Assembly (NCBI GenBank): GCA_900545715.1
Contig: URAJ01000023.1
Coordinates: 1 to 36,573 of the forward strand
Direction of reading: 5' to 3'
Length of the DNA stretch: 36,573 nt
From: an uncultured Opitutales bacterium
GTDB lineage: Bacteria > Verrucomicrobiota > Verrucomicrobiia > Opitutales > Intestinicryptomonadaceae
Within the stretch, counting starts at the first letter, position 1. Every line of letters begins with the position of its first letter. This document shows positions 16,048-25,075 of the stretch, in pieces. The translations under genes were made by a program, and so were the position numbers. A model generated the notes under the pieces. It did not search any database and had not been told where the DNA came from. It saw only the letters and a program-made list of their open reading frames with translations.

Positions 16048-16563
16048 ATGGACGATATGTACAAAAACCAATTAGACTACGCTGAAATACCGGCGGACGC
16101 CGTTATTCTCGACGTTAGAAACGGGAGCGAACACACGGAGATTGCGCTTAGGCGCAAACATTATTTTGTGGAACTCCCGCAATTCGATGCAAAAAGCTTC
16201 ATTAAAGACTACGGGCTAAACAGAGAGAAAATATGCGTTCTCTGCAAAAGCGGTTTCCGCGCGAGCAAAGCTGCCAGAATGCTTGAAGAAGCAGGGTATC
16301 CGAATGTCGCAATAATAAAGGGCGGGATTTCATCGCTTATCGGAAAAAGCGGATTGGTGTACGAAAAAACGGTGATGTCGATGGAAAGGCAAGTCCGCAT
16401 AGTAGCAGGGGCTCTCGTCTTATTGGGGAGCGTTTTGGCGATGTCAATAAATGTGTGGTTTGCGCTTTTGCCGACGTTTGTCGGGTGCGGATTAATGTAC
16501 GCTGGCATTTCAAACACTTGCGCGATGGCGTCACTGTTGGGAAAGCTTCCGTGGAATAAGTAG
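16048..16563 (+). CDS. YgaP-like membrane rhodanese
   Basis: A 171-residue protein with an N-terminal rhodanese domain, ILDVRNGSEHTEIALR and active-site loop CKSGFRA, then two C-terminal membrane helices in a segment starting RQVRIVAGALVLLG and ending LLGKLPWNK. This layout and the GLMYAGISNTC stretch match E. coli YgaP, a membrane-anchored sulfurtransferase. It follows the reductase-rhodanese fusion by 7 bp and is co-transcribed. A terminator follows. An alternative start at the fourth codon (Met) is possible. Confidence 0.92.
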   Translation: MDDMYKNQLDYAEIPADAVILDVRNGSEHTEIALRRKHYFVELPQFDAKSFIKDYGLNREKICVLCKSGFRASKAARMLEEAGYPNVAIIKGGISSLIGKSGLVYEKTVMSMERQVRIVAGALVLLGSVLAMSINVWFALLPTFVGCGLMYAGISNTCAMASLLGKLPWNK

Positions 16564-16595
16564 CGATTTCTTTACACATCCATATAACAAACAAG

Positions 16596-16628
16596 AACGC
16601 CTTGAAATAAATTCGGGCGTTTTTTTTA
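16596..16628 (+). terminator. Terminator after the rhodanese operon
   Basis: AACGCC and GGCGTT form a 6-bp stem with a 14-nt loop, followed by eight T residues, 33 bp after the stop codon. Confidence 0.75.
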
Positions 16629-16736
16629 TAAAATTCTCGACGTTCGGAGGAACAATTATGCGGCAAAATTTATTAGAGTTTTATAGGGTGCAATAAAAGG
16701 CTTTACTGCTTGTTATTTCTTTTATAAAAATTATAT

Positions 16737-17300
16737 ATGAAAAAGATAATAACATTCATTGTAACGGTATTATTGTCACTTTGCGCATTTGCGCAGTCAT
16801 ACGATATAAAAATATATCTATGCAAATCCGGAGAATCCGATTTTTTGAAAGCTTTAAAGGCTCCCTCTAAAGACATTGCGGACAAGTTTGGAAAACTTGT
16901 TTGCTCTTTTAAAATAAGCGGTAATCAAGATGTCAGTATTAACAAAATTCATAAATTTGAAAAATCAAAGAATGCAAATGACCGTCTTGCGGCGAATGAG
17001 GTTGAAAATATATTCAAAAATAAATTTCAAGACGGATTAAAGTTATCCGCGTATTGCCGGGAAATAGAAAAGGGAAGTAAGATTGCGCTAATGCTTGATT
17101 TATATTACGGCGCATTAGAGGGGCTTATAGAGCTCGATAGCAAAAAAATTTATCCGATGACAATAATATCAAGACATTACGGAATGACTTTTCTTAATAT
17201 GGACACACCCATTGCCCTAAACTCATATTTTAGCAGTTCTGAAAATGGAGAGCTCCTGTTTAATTATTTCCTTGTTTTGGCCTCAAAAGCTTCCGAATGA
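16737..17300 (+). CDS. Small exported protein of unknown function
   Basis: A 187-residue protein with a clear signal peptide, MKKIITFIVTVLLSLCAFAQ, and predicted cleavage after AFAQ. The mature part is Lys-rich and probably mixed alpha/beta, with one longer hydrophobic stretch (LMLDLYYGALEGLIEL). No family was recognised. Base composition is more AT-rich than the operons on either side, and no ribosome site is visible before the ATG. It stands alone ahead of the degraded 17.3-19.5 kb region, so it may be recently acquired or under weak constraint. Confidence 0.7.
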   Translation: MKKIITFIVTVLLSLCAFAQSYDIKIYLCKSGESDFLKALKAPSKDIADKFGKLVCSFKISGNQDVSINKIHKFEKSKNANDRLAANEVENIFKNKFQDGLKLSAYCREIEKGSKIALMLDLYYGALEGLIELDSKKIYPMTIISRHYGMTFLNMDTPIALNSYFSSSENGELLFNYFLVLASKASE

Positions 17301-17929
17301 TTTCCGCATTCTTTTTAGCTATTTTCGCAAGGTTTTTGGCTATTTAAAAATCTAATAAAAATTTTATAGATATTGCAAGATTGAGCTTTTTAATAGCTGT
17401 GTGCTGCCTGCCTTTAAGTTGTGCGCACCATTCATAGAAAATAAAATTTGCGCATTGTAAAATTATCGAGCGCAAATTTTGCTTTCCGACAAAATATGCA
17501 CGGTTGTCGAATTAGCCAGCGTTCAATTTGCGGATTTTCCTCTGCTTTTTAGCATTCTGCTCAGCTTTGACGCCAAGTTTAATAGGATTGATTTTATAAG
17601 TCGCGCATCGCGGATTTCTGCATCCATGCCGCTACTTAATATATGTTGTGCAAATGTTCTAAATTATTTCCGTTAATCTCACTATTGTGAAGCATCTTAT
17701 GTATATTCGCTCTTATCGGAAATATGAGATTAGGTATATATAGTTTAGCATTCAAAATATTTATGGCTCAAATTATATGCGCGCATAAGATTTTAATTTT
17801 TAAGCTAAGATCTTAATGCCATATATAAATGAGAAATTGCTTTGGTGGATGCCCAAATATTCGCGTTATATCTTTTAGTTGACATATAAGTTTTATTTCC
17901 TATTTCAATAAAACGGTAGAGGTCTTATT
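17301..17929. other. AT-rich stretch without a supported gene
   Basis: About 630 bp with scattered stops in all frames apart from a 65-residue ORF at 17479-17676 that has no ribosome site or recognisable content. It borders the glycosyltransferase pseudogene and may be eroded coding DNA. Confidence 0.5.
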
Positions 17930-18449
17930 ATGTCTAGTATTTCTAAAGTCGGCGATAACTTTATAGCAACTTGGTTTTATCGGGAGAGTAAAGACGATTA
18001 CAGTGTGTATACGAATGTCGCAATGAGCAGTTATTCGGCGAAATTTTACGAATTATACCTAAAGGCTACCTTAAATTTTTTCACTTCTGCGAGGCTATTT
18101 AACCTGAATGTCCGATTGATTTTTTTACAAATATTCCTGCACCAGAGCTTGAAAAATGGATGGTGGATGGTGTAAATATCTGCAATATATTTAAGAAACT
18201 TGATGTCACGGTGGTAAACATATTGCTTACGAGAAAAACTCCCGCGGATTGGTTTTCTTATTGGCGCAACCAGTTTTATCTATTGGATATACTCGATTAC
18301 TTTAAAGTTAATCTCGGAAGCGCTGACAAATTTATTCTGCTTGATTCAGACTGCGTATTTACCAGCTCGGCTGATCCTATGATGCAATAGAAGATGCCGG
18401 TATTTTGAACCTAAAAATAGGTTATACCGGTAACGAGGAAAATATGTAG
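17930..18449 (+). pseudogene. Glycosyltransferase-like gene broken by two frameshifts and truncated
   Basis: Three consecutive fragments in three frames read as one protein. Fragment 1 (17930 to about 18120) starts MSSISKVGDNFIATWFYRES and includes KATLNFFTSARLFN. It shifts at a T run near 18119-18127 (seven T, eight needed) into NIPAPELEKWMVDGV and LLDILDYFKVNLGSADKFIL. Fragment 2 ends LDSDCVFTSSADPMM, then a second shift at about 18384 restores AIEDAGILNLKIGYTGNEENM. The LDSDCVF segment is a DxD-type motif of nucleotide-sugar transferases. The frame ends at 18449, exactly where a different coding sequence begins, so the 3' half is missing. The family call is by motif and general appearance only. 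Confidence 0.65.
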
Positions 18450-19495
18450 AAAAGGCGACAATAAACATCAATGCTACAGAAGACATCAGCAATATAGGAA
18501 ATTTCGCAACAAATTCTTCCGATGTAAAAGATGATTCGCTTGGCGGTTTTGCTTATGTCGGAGAGTCGGGAAATCTCAACTTCAACGCATCAGACAATGC
18601 AAAAATTACAATAGGCAACGGAATTAACGGATATGATTCCATCGCAAGTGCAGGATTGGGAAATTCAACAATCACTAAAACAGGAGCAGGCGAGCTTGTT
18701 GTTAATTCTTCTATGGAGTATTTTACAGATGTACTCAATGTCAATGATGGAACAATGACCGTAAAAAACAAATTGGGGGCCTCAGTTATAAATGTTGAAA
18801 GCGGTGCGGCACTCGGTCTTAGAATAGACGGAAATAATACTCTCTCAAACTCCAACCTCGCACTCAAAAACAACGGCACAATTGCGCTTTTTGCGAAAGC
18901 GGGTTTGGGGGCCGGTGATTACAATGTCTCGGCGGCAAATATAATAACCTATGGCAACACAAAGCTTTACGGAGGCACACTTTCGGGAAACGTATTTAAA
19001 GTTTCGGAAGGCAAATCCATGAATATAGACTCAGCCGGCGAATCTGTGTCCGTGGCTGATAATGGCAGGGTAATTCTGGCAAAAGACGGTGCTGATACTA
19101 TAGAGATGGCATTTAATTCCGATTCCGCTACTGTAAATGCGGTTAATACAACCACAGATACTCTTACAGCGCAATTAGGGTCGGATTTTTATAAAGTTGC
19201 GGCATACTCGTTTGATGTCACTATGGCTGATACCGACAGTGTAGTTTTTAGTTTCTATATAGGCGATTCTACATTGAAAGACTTGGACTTTACCATATGG
19301 CATAAAGCTACGGGAGAAAATGAATGGAGCAAAGCGGACGTTATAAGCGACCTCTCTTACGATGGAGAGTACCTTTCGTTTGTTGTGTCGCATTTTTCCG
19401 ATTACGGATATACTGTAGTTCCAGAACCGTCGACTTATGCGGCGATAATAGGCGCAATATCTCTTTGCCTTGTTTTTAGCCGAAGGAAAAGATAG
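18434..19495 (+). pseudogene. 5'-truncated PEP-CTERM protein with autotransporter-type repeat
   Basis: The frame is open from 18434, straight out of the glycosyltransferase remnant, with the first ATG only at 18656. The region before that ATG (NINATEDISNIGNFATNSSD and NLNFNASDNAKITIGNG) is clearly coding, so the gene has lost its 5' end including any signal peptide. STITKTGAGELVVNSS resembles the autotransporter-associated beta-strand repeat. The C-terminus is a complete PEP-CTERM signal: VVPEPSTYAAIIGA, a hydrophobic helix, then SRRKR. Such proteins are exported, cut by exosortase and displayed on the surface. The ORF from 18656 alone would encode 279 residues without an export signal, so function is doubtful. 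Confidence 0.75.
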
Positions 19496-19522
19496 GAAAT
19501 CCTTTTCTCACTTATGAAAAAT

Positions 19523-19551
19523 GGCCCGCAAGAAATAGCGGGCCGTTTTTA
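19523..19551 (+). terminator. Terminator after the PEP-CTERM gene
   Basis: GGCCCGC-aagaaata-GCGGGCC, a 7-bp perfect stem, is followed by GTTTTT. It lies 27 bp after the stop codon. Confidence 0.88.
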
Positions 19552-19640
19552 TTTGTTGAAAACCCTTAAAAAATATATTTGCAATAATAGATAGGCGGGA
19601 AGGGGATTAGTGCGTCTAAATATTTTTTGTATTCAATTGA

Positions 19641-19802
19641 AAGCCGAAATTTATAATAACGGAATTTGGCGGATATTGCGGCGTTGTGGGCCAGTTAAAG
19701 CGACGTACTAAAAGCCGGCAACTTAAAGAAATAGACGCTTCCCGGATAAAGGAAATGAAAAATTTTTACACAGCCGCGAAGCAATCGAAGATTTACGATT
19801 AA
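19641..19802 (+). pseudogene. Short coding-like fragment without start codon
   Basis: A frame open from the TGA at 19638 to TAA at 19800-19802 reads like protein, with EFGGYCGVVGQLKRRTK and RIKEMKNFYTAAKQSKIYD. It has no ATG at its start; GTG at about 19689 would give a 38-residue basic peptide. It is probably the 3' remnant of a lost gene. No family was recognised, and the rest of 19552-19921 holds nothing else supported. Confidence 0.3.
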
Positions 19803-19921
19803 TTTTGCGCCTGAAATCGCGAATGACTCTCCGCCTCTTTGCAAGGGATTTAGAAGTACAACTGGTGTCTTAAAAATGTGCCAAAAGCCCGTACGCAGGC
19901 AATTCTTATGACATTGCTTTC

Positions 19922-20887
19922 TTAACTGAAATTTTGCTTAGAGAACTCAATTTTCTCCTCAATTGTAGCGTGGGCATTATCCGGCAAAGACTCTATCAAT
20001 TTCAACCGTTTTAGGAGGCCGCACCCGTTGGCTATTTGTATCGCAAGGCCGGGTCTAGCGTTTAATTCTAAAAGCAGCGGCCCGCGCTTGCTGTCTGTTG
20101 ATATATCGGCTCCAAAATATCCCAATGGAGTCATTGTCGCGCAAAGTGCCGCGAGCCGCAAGTGCTCTTCCCAAAACGGGATTCTCAGTTCAGAAAGGTT
20201 AGCGTTGGTATCCGGGTGGACTTCAACTCTCTTATTATTTTGCGTAGCAAACAACGGAAGCCCAGTTCTTATGCTTATGCCAACACCTATCGCACCTTGA
20301 TGCAAATTGGCTCGCCCGTCGGAAAGTTTTGTGGCAAGCCGTATCATCGACATTATCGGATAGCCTTTAAATACTATTAAACGAACGTCCGGGACGCCCT
20401 GGTAGCTAAAACGACTATATACGTCGGAAAAATCTATGCATCTCTCAAATAGGGCGTAGTCAGGATTGCCGCCCAGACTGTAAAGTCCGCTTAAAATGTT
20501 TGATATATGTTCGTATATAAAGTTGTAGTCGCAGCTTGTGCCGTTTGGTTTATAAAACGTTTTGCCGTCGTGCCGTGTTATTACGAGTATTCCCCGGCCG
20601 CCGCTTCCGTGCCCCGGCTTTATGACGAAATCTGGAACATCTTTGACTATATCAAAAAAGCTTTTTACTTGGAATTGGCAATCAATCGCCCCTACATATT
20701 CGGCGGTCGATACACCGTGCTCTACGGCAAGTTTTTTTGTGCGCAATTTATCGTCAACATCGGGATAGTCCTTGCGGTTGTTGTAGCGCATAATATACGC
20801 GTGGTTGCGCTCATTCATTCCCAAAACCCCATTTTCATGAAGGCTTTTGGGACTGGCAAATTGCGGCAATTTAAAAGAAAACCTCAT
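19922..20887 (-). CDS. RimK-related ATP-grasp ligase (alpha-L-glutamate ligase-like)
   Basis: A 321-residue ATP-grasp enzyme. Family markers are the N-terminal GMNERNHAYIMRYNNRKDYP, the ATP-binding FVIKPGHGSGGRGILVI, and the metal-binding LLLELNARPGLAIQIANGCG. The family is related to RimK, which adds glutamate to ribosomal protein S6, but usually sits with an inactive-transglutaminase membrane protein and a retropepsin-like protease, exactly as here. Its ATG overlaps the stop of the gene before it (ATGA), so translation is coupled. The product, likely an amide bond to a glutamate-type amino acid on an unknown acceptor, is inferred. Confidence 0.9.
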   Translation of the reverse strand: MRFSFKLPQFASPKSLHENGVLGMNERNHAYIMRYNNRKDYPDVDDKLRTKKLAVEHGVSTAEYVGAIDCQFQVKSFFDIVKDVPDFVIKPGHGSGGRGILVITRHDGKTFYKPNGTSCDYNFIYEHISNILSGLYSLGGNPDYALFERCIDFSDVYSRFSYQGVPDVRLIVFKGYPIMSMIRLATKLSDGRANLHQGAIGVGISIRTGLPLFATQNNKRVEVHPDTNANLSELRIPFWEEHLRLAALCATMTPLGYFGADISTDSKRGPLLLELNARPGLAIQIANGCGLLKRLKLIESLPDNAHATIEEKIEFSKQNFS

Positions 20888-22425
20888 TTGTTTACCAAAG
20901 ATTTAAACCTTAACAATTCGGTCAACCTATATCCGGTATAGGTCCCCAAAAGTAGGATTATTCCAAGTATTGCAAGATTCAGCTCTGCAAAAGTGTATAA
21001 CAAGTACTGCAAATAGGAATTTGACAGCACAAGATAGCTAAATACGGCAGTGATAAGGCTTGCCGCAAGCTGCTTTAACGTGTGTCCCGCCCCGTCTTCC
21101 TCCCAAATTGTCGAGGCCCTTTCTATTGTCCAAGCGATAATAATCAGGGGGAAAAACGTAACGCTCATAAAATCCGGGAGCTTCAGAAGATTACCGGCAA
21201 TACTTATAGCCTGCATGATAAGTATAACAACCACAACAACCGCAGATATTCGTGGGACCATCAATAAATTAAGCTTTGAAAGCCAAAATCTTATCGATAA
21301 CCCCACAGTGAGGATAATGCAAAAACAAAGCAGCCCAGAAACAAGATTCATTTCTAAAAAAGCCATTGCAATCAGAACAGGCATAAAAGTTCCCATTGTC
21401 TGTATCCCGATTATATTGCGGGCTATTACTATAAAAAGGATTGCGAGTGGCAAAAGCGTAAGTCGCTTGAAAACGTTTTGCTCTGATGCGGGAAGCGAAA
21501 ACAAAGAGAAATCGGAAAGCTTTTGTTTGCCTATTACGTCGGCTCTGATTCTGTTCAGAGAAGCTGCGCCCTGCGGAACTTTTGTGACTGAAAATCTAAG
21601 GGAAGAATTTGACGCTCCAGATATTTCGTATAGAGATTTACCCGAACGCTGTAAGACCAAAAAGTCCTTGGGCTTTTGTTCTTCGCCTGAGCTGGGTTTA
21701 AACATCACCCAAGAGTCTCCGCACCAAACCTCCAAGAATTGCGCTGCTTGGGAACTGCGAGACTGTTCGTTTAAAAATATTCCCCTTACAATCCTTGCCG
21801 GTATTTTTTTTAGCGACAAAATCAAGTATGCGGCTTCAAGCGTCCCAGAAGAACCGCTCAGCTGTGAAAACATTTTCTTTTGATCCGGAGGCATTGCTGC
21901 AAGCTCCCTAAAAAGAGCCGGCGCAAAATTCCGCGATGTCATATTGCCTTCAGGATCGATTTTTTTTACGAGCTTTGCTGCGGCGAGCTTTATTTCGTCG
22001 GAAACTTGCGGATATTTTTCGTTTTGAGGGGGAAGGTTAAAGTCCGTATTTTCCGTACCTACCGATTTCGGGATTATTTTAAATCTGTACGATATATTTT
22101 GCCATCCGTTGTTTGTGCAGACAAATTCAGCCGCCGCCCTTGCAAGACCGTTTTCCCTTATTATTTTAAATCTTGGATCTCCGGCCGGATCACGTCCAAA
22201 ATAATATAAAGAGGTTTTTTCGGGGAGAGATATACTAAGCTTAACATTAGCCCCTTTTTTTGCCTCAAAAGCGAGAGTTGCATCTGCCTGATAGTAGAAA
22301 GACGCTTTATCGTTAAAGCTGAAATCAAGGTATTTTACCTTTGCAAAGGTGATTGCAATTGCCACGGCGCAAAGGATTGCCGTAAGCCAATATACAGTTC
22401 GGCGGCTATGTTTACTATCTTGCAT
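20884..22425 (-). CDS. Inactive transglutaminase-like domain fused to seven-transmembrane protein
   Basis: A 513-residue membrane protein. One N-terminal helix (TVYWLTAILCAVAIAITFA) leads to a large extracytoplasmic region with a transglutaminase-like core (AAYLILSLKKIPARIVRGIFL) that lacks a clear Cys-His-Asp triad; this family is named for that loss. The C-terminal about 200 residues form seven helices, beginning around VFKRLTLLPLAILFIVIARN. It belongs with the ATP-grasp ligase (4-bp overlap) and the retropepsin-like lipoprotein (4-bp gap) encoded next to it. The three probably form one envelope system whose substrate is unknown from sequence. Confidence 0.88.
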   Translation of the reverse strand: MQDSKHSRRTVYWLTAILCAVAIAITFAKVKYLDFSFNDKASFYYQADATLAFEAKKGANVKLSISLPEKTSLYYFGRDPAGDPRFKIIRENGLARAAAEFVCTNNGWQNISYRFKIIPKSVGTENTDFNLPPQNEKYPQVSDEIKLAAAKLVKKIDPEGNMTSRNFAPALFRELAAMPPDQKKMFSQLSGSSGTLEAAYLILSLKKIPARIVRGIFLNEQSRSSQAAQFLEVWCGDSWVMFKPSSGEEQKPKDFLVLQRSGKSLYEISGASNSSLRFSVTKVPQGAASLNRIRADVIGKQKLSDFSLFSLPASEQNVFKRLTLLPLAILFIVIARNIIGIQTMGTFMPVLIAMAFLEMNLVSGLLCFCIILTVGLSIRFWLSKLNLLMVPRISAVVVVVILIMQAISIAGNLLKLPDFMSVTFFPLIIIAWTIERASTIWEEDGAGHTLKQLAASLITAVFSYLVLSNSYLQYLLYTFAELNLAILGIILLLGTYTGYRLTELLRFKSLVNK

Positions 22426-22429
22426 ATGG

Positions 22430-23041
22430 CTATATTGAATTTTTACGTGTTACGTCAACAACTGCTATCCCGCTTAGGAGATTTCTGCCTAATAAGACTT
22501 GATAGTCAAACGAGCTCCTATCAGTAAGAGTAAATTCGCGTTCGAGCGTCAGATGCCCAATTTTCACAGTTAACATTACAGAAAAGCGCTGCTGATCCGG
22601 CATGCCGTGCCGCTTTATGGGAACAATTCTTACGACCGGAAGCTCAAAACTTTTTTGTTCGCCCGATGTGCGCGATTTTATCTTAAACGAGACCCATTTG
22701 CGCCCGTCGCGCTCAAAATTCTTTATGTCGAAAGCGTCAATGGAGCAAGTTGTGGCGCCCGTGTTCACTCTCGCCTCAAAGCTCGACTTAAAATCGGGCA
22801 GACGCACAGTCTCAACTTCACCTATGATTCCTAATGGATATTTTTCTATTTCATGCGCCATGTCAGATTGCTTTCTAACAAATTCTTCAGACTTCTCCGG
22901 TTTTGGTGCATCCAGCGGCATGTCATCGCTTGAGCGTGAATCAGTATCGCTCGAAGCGCATGAGGATACCGCAAACATCAATAAAAAGGCGGGGATAAAT
23001 TTGTAAATTTTTAGCGAAAAATTATTATCGAAAAATTTCAT
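22430..23041 (-). CDS. Retropepsin-like (RimB/DUF785 family) lipoprotein with altered catalytic motif
   Basis: A roughly 203-residue exported protein. The N-terminus has a hydrophobic stretch ending LLMFAVSSCASSD, a likely lipobox, then a Ser/Asp-rich linker. The aspartic-protease-like domain starts LGIIGEVETVRLPDF and carries the flap-type core FEARVNTGATTCSIDA. The family normally has Asp-Thr-Gly-Ala; here it is Asn-Thr-Gly-Ala (codon AAC), so the catalytic Asp is missing. The C-terminal block FDYQVLLGRNLLSGIAVVDV is otherwise intact. It is the first gene of the minus-strand operon with the 7TM protein and ATP-grasp ligase. ATG at 23041 was chosen over a TTG at 23068 because it gives a compact signal peptide; neither has a good ribosome site. 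Confidence 0.82.
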   Translation of the reverse strand: MKFFDNNFSLKIYKFIPAFLLMFAVSSCASSDTDSRSSDDMPLDAPKPEKSEEFVRKQSDMAHEIEKYPLGIIGEVETVRLPDFKSSFEARVNTGATTCSIDAFDIKNFERDGRKWVSFKIKSRTSGEQKSFELPVVRIVPIKRHGMPDQQRFSVMLTVKIGHLTLEREFTLTDRSSFDYQVLLGRNLLSGIAVVDVTRKNSI

Positions 23042-23801
23042 TATATTTGGAGTATGGTTGTTTTTCAATTTCTTACAATCCGTAGGATAGCGTTTCCCGA
23101 TGGGGTATAGGCAGAATAGCGAAAAACCACAAGATTCTGCAATCGGATTTTCAGATTCTCAATATAGCCGCAAAAGAGTCAAGTCTCTACATAGGCGGAA
23201 GCGAGCCATTTTTCAATATTGCACCAAGATTTGCCTGCCGTATTCATGTCAGTATTGCTGAGTAATTAAAATTTTGTTTAAAATGCTTTATATAATTAGA
23301 CGGATTTTAAAAGAATTTGTTTAAGAGTTTTTTTGCATAGCCAAGAAATATTGTAATTCAAGCCCAGCATGGGACATTTCAGAAAATCTATTTGCGAGAG
23401 GAAGCTGGTCTGCCGAACATCCCCCTGCCGTATTTGGCGATTTAATGGATTCCTTATAGCCAAATTATTGCCTTTTAGCAACGGATTTTAGGGGCTTCAA
23501 TATAATAGAAAAATTAAAGAAACTATAAGTGGCTTTCCGATAGTAAAAGTTCAATATGCCTCCAAGCTGTCCAATTTTTACGATAAGATTCACGTCTTTT
23601 GCCGACTTATAAATGAGTTTGCCATTATCCCACTCTCTACAAAAGTAATTTTCGTACTAATTCTCCTTAGGAGATATAAGCTCATTATCCAAGTAGTTGT
23701 GTAATTTTATCATTATGATAATGGAATAGTCAGAAAATAACGCTTGCTTGGATAGTAAATGGTTATAGCATGTACTTATAAAAATCATTAATTCCACTCA
23801 T
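23042..23801. other. Gene-poor divergent region with two coding-like remnants
   Basis: About 760 bp without an intact gene. A plus-strand frame at 23325-23459 has NSSPAWDISENLFARGSW and AEHPPAVFGDLMDSL before its stop. A minus-strand frame at 23465-23656 includes EWDNGKLIYKSAKDVNLIVK. Neither has a start codon, and both look like 3' ends of lost genes meeting tail to tail. A 15-bp palindrome TTATCATTATGATAA lies at 23707-23721, 80 bp before the next gene. Confidence 0.4.
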
Positions 23802-24773
23802 ATGAAAAGTGCATTTGTTTTATATTATGTATTTCTTTTCATAGGAGCAACATTTGTAAGTTTCGCATCGGCAACAGATCTAAAGCTTGAGTCTCCGGAT
23901 AAAGAAGATTCAACCAAATTGTCGAATAAAATTTCCCGTATAGTGCAAACGGAAGCTTCGTTTAATGTAGTAGAAACAAAAAGCAGAACTTCCCAAAATA
24001 ACATAGCAAGATATATAGTTAGTAAAAACGGCAAGAAGAATATACAGCTTCCATCTAAACTCATCCCGCCATTATATCATACTTCATATAATAACAGGAT
24101 AATTTTTTCAGGACATTCACAGAGTGGAACGATAACAATGGTAATCGATTCAAAGAATTTTCAGATTATCGATATTATTTTACACTTTCCATTAGCAGAT
24201 AAATATTCTATTCTCCAGTCTCCTTCCGGACGATATCTATTATTTAGGAAATTTAGCCCGCGCAATGCTCCTTGCAATATTGCTTCCGATTTTATAATGG
24301 TTTATGATTTAGATAAAACCCCAAAAGAAAACAGAATATGCGGAGATTTTAGCAACACTTTAAGAACCTCCATTAAAAATAGTGAAGTAGGAAATTTCTT
24401 CTATCCCGAAAATCGAGACTTGGTATATTCCGCAGAAGCTCCGTATTTCACTCGGGTAGATTCTAAAGAAAAGCAAATATTTATGTTTTCAACCGGTTGG
24501 GACATAAAAAATAATATCGCTGTCATTAGCGTGAAATCCCGATCCAACGAAAATAAGTTTATCATAGTATCCGAAAGCCCGAAAGGTCTTACAAAGAAAA
24601 TCTATGATTTAAAAGACGCAAAGCTTTATACAAAAAACAACGTAAAAGTAAAGTATCATCAAGACATGAATTTTTTCATGGAGCGATTTGAGGTAATAGA
24701 TGGCGTTTTGTACGTCCACAACGGAGCGGAAAATCCATCATTTCAGACTGCCAGATTAAAAATAGATATTTGA
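23802..24773 (+). CDS. Exported protein of unknown function
   Basis: A 323-residue protein with a signal peptide (hydrophobic residues 4-22, predicted cut near SFASA). The mature part is beta-rich with repeated short blocks such as IIFSGHSQSGTITMVIDSKN, YSILQSPSGRYLLFRKF and NNIAVISVKSRSNEN, which suggests a propeller-like fold; this is inference. No catalytic motif was recognised. It is AT-rich compared with the operons nearby and stands alone. The ATG has no visible Shine-Dalgarno sequence. Confidence 0.7.
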   Translation: MKSAFVLYYVFLFIGATFVSFASATDLKLESPDKEDSTKLSNKISRIVQTEASFNVVETKSRTSQNNIARYIVSKNGKKNIQLPSKLIPPLYHTSYNNRIIFSGHSQSGTITMVIDSKNFQIIDIILHFPLADKYSILQSPSGRYLLFRKFSPRNAPCNIASDFIMVYDLDKTPKENRICGDFSNTLRTSIKNSEVGNFFYPENRDLVYSAEAPYFTRVDSKEKQIFMFSTGWDIKNNIAVISVKSRSNENKFIIVSESPKGLTKKIYDLKDAKLYTKNNVKVKYHQDMNFFMERFEVIDGVLYVHNGAENPSFQTARLKIDI

Positions 24774-25075
24774 CGGATATACTTTAAAATACTTTTTACA
24801 TCTTCTTTAGTCGCTACTCCACGGTAGAGCTTAAAGAGTTATCCGTGCCATTATGGGAGATTCTCAAAGCTGTATCTTAAAACTTACTTTTCCACGCAAC
24901 GCGCTAGCTTGCTAACTATGCCAAAAATCATTACGTGGCGCTATTCACTTTTTGTGGGGAATTTGCTTTATTATAAAATTAATGATTTTTTTGTGCCTTC
25001 AACGCAAATTTGGCAGCATAATAACATCAAAAAATAGTCAAACGATGCTAAAGAGATGTTACCTTTACGCGTGCT
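24774..25075. other. Intergenic region between convergent genes
   Basis: About 300 AT-rich bases between two unrecognised exported-protein genes. No convincing hairpin terminator or gene was found. Confidence 0.45.

Noticed and set aside
17479..17676. 65-residue ORF in the AT-rich gap
   Set aside because: Atypical composition and no start signal.
21050..21883. 277-residue plus-strand ORF
   Set aside because: It lies fully antisense to the inactive-transglutaminase/7TM gene, whose protein has clear family features. The ORF's Ser/Ile-rich translation is typical of a shadow frame.
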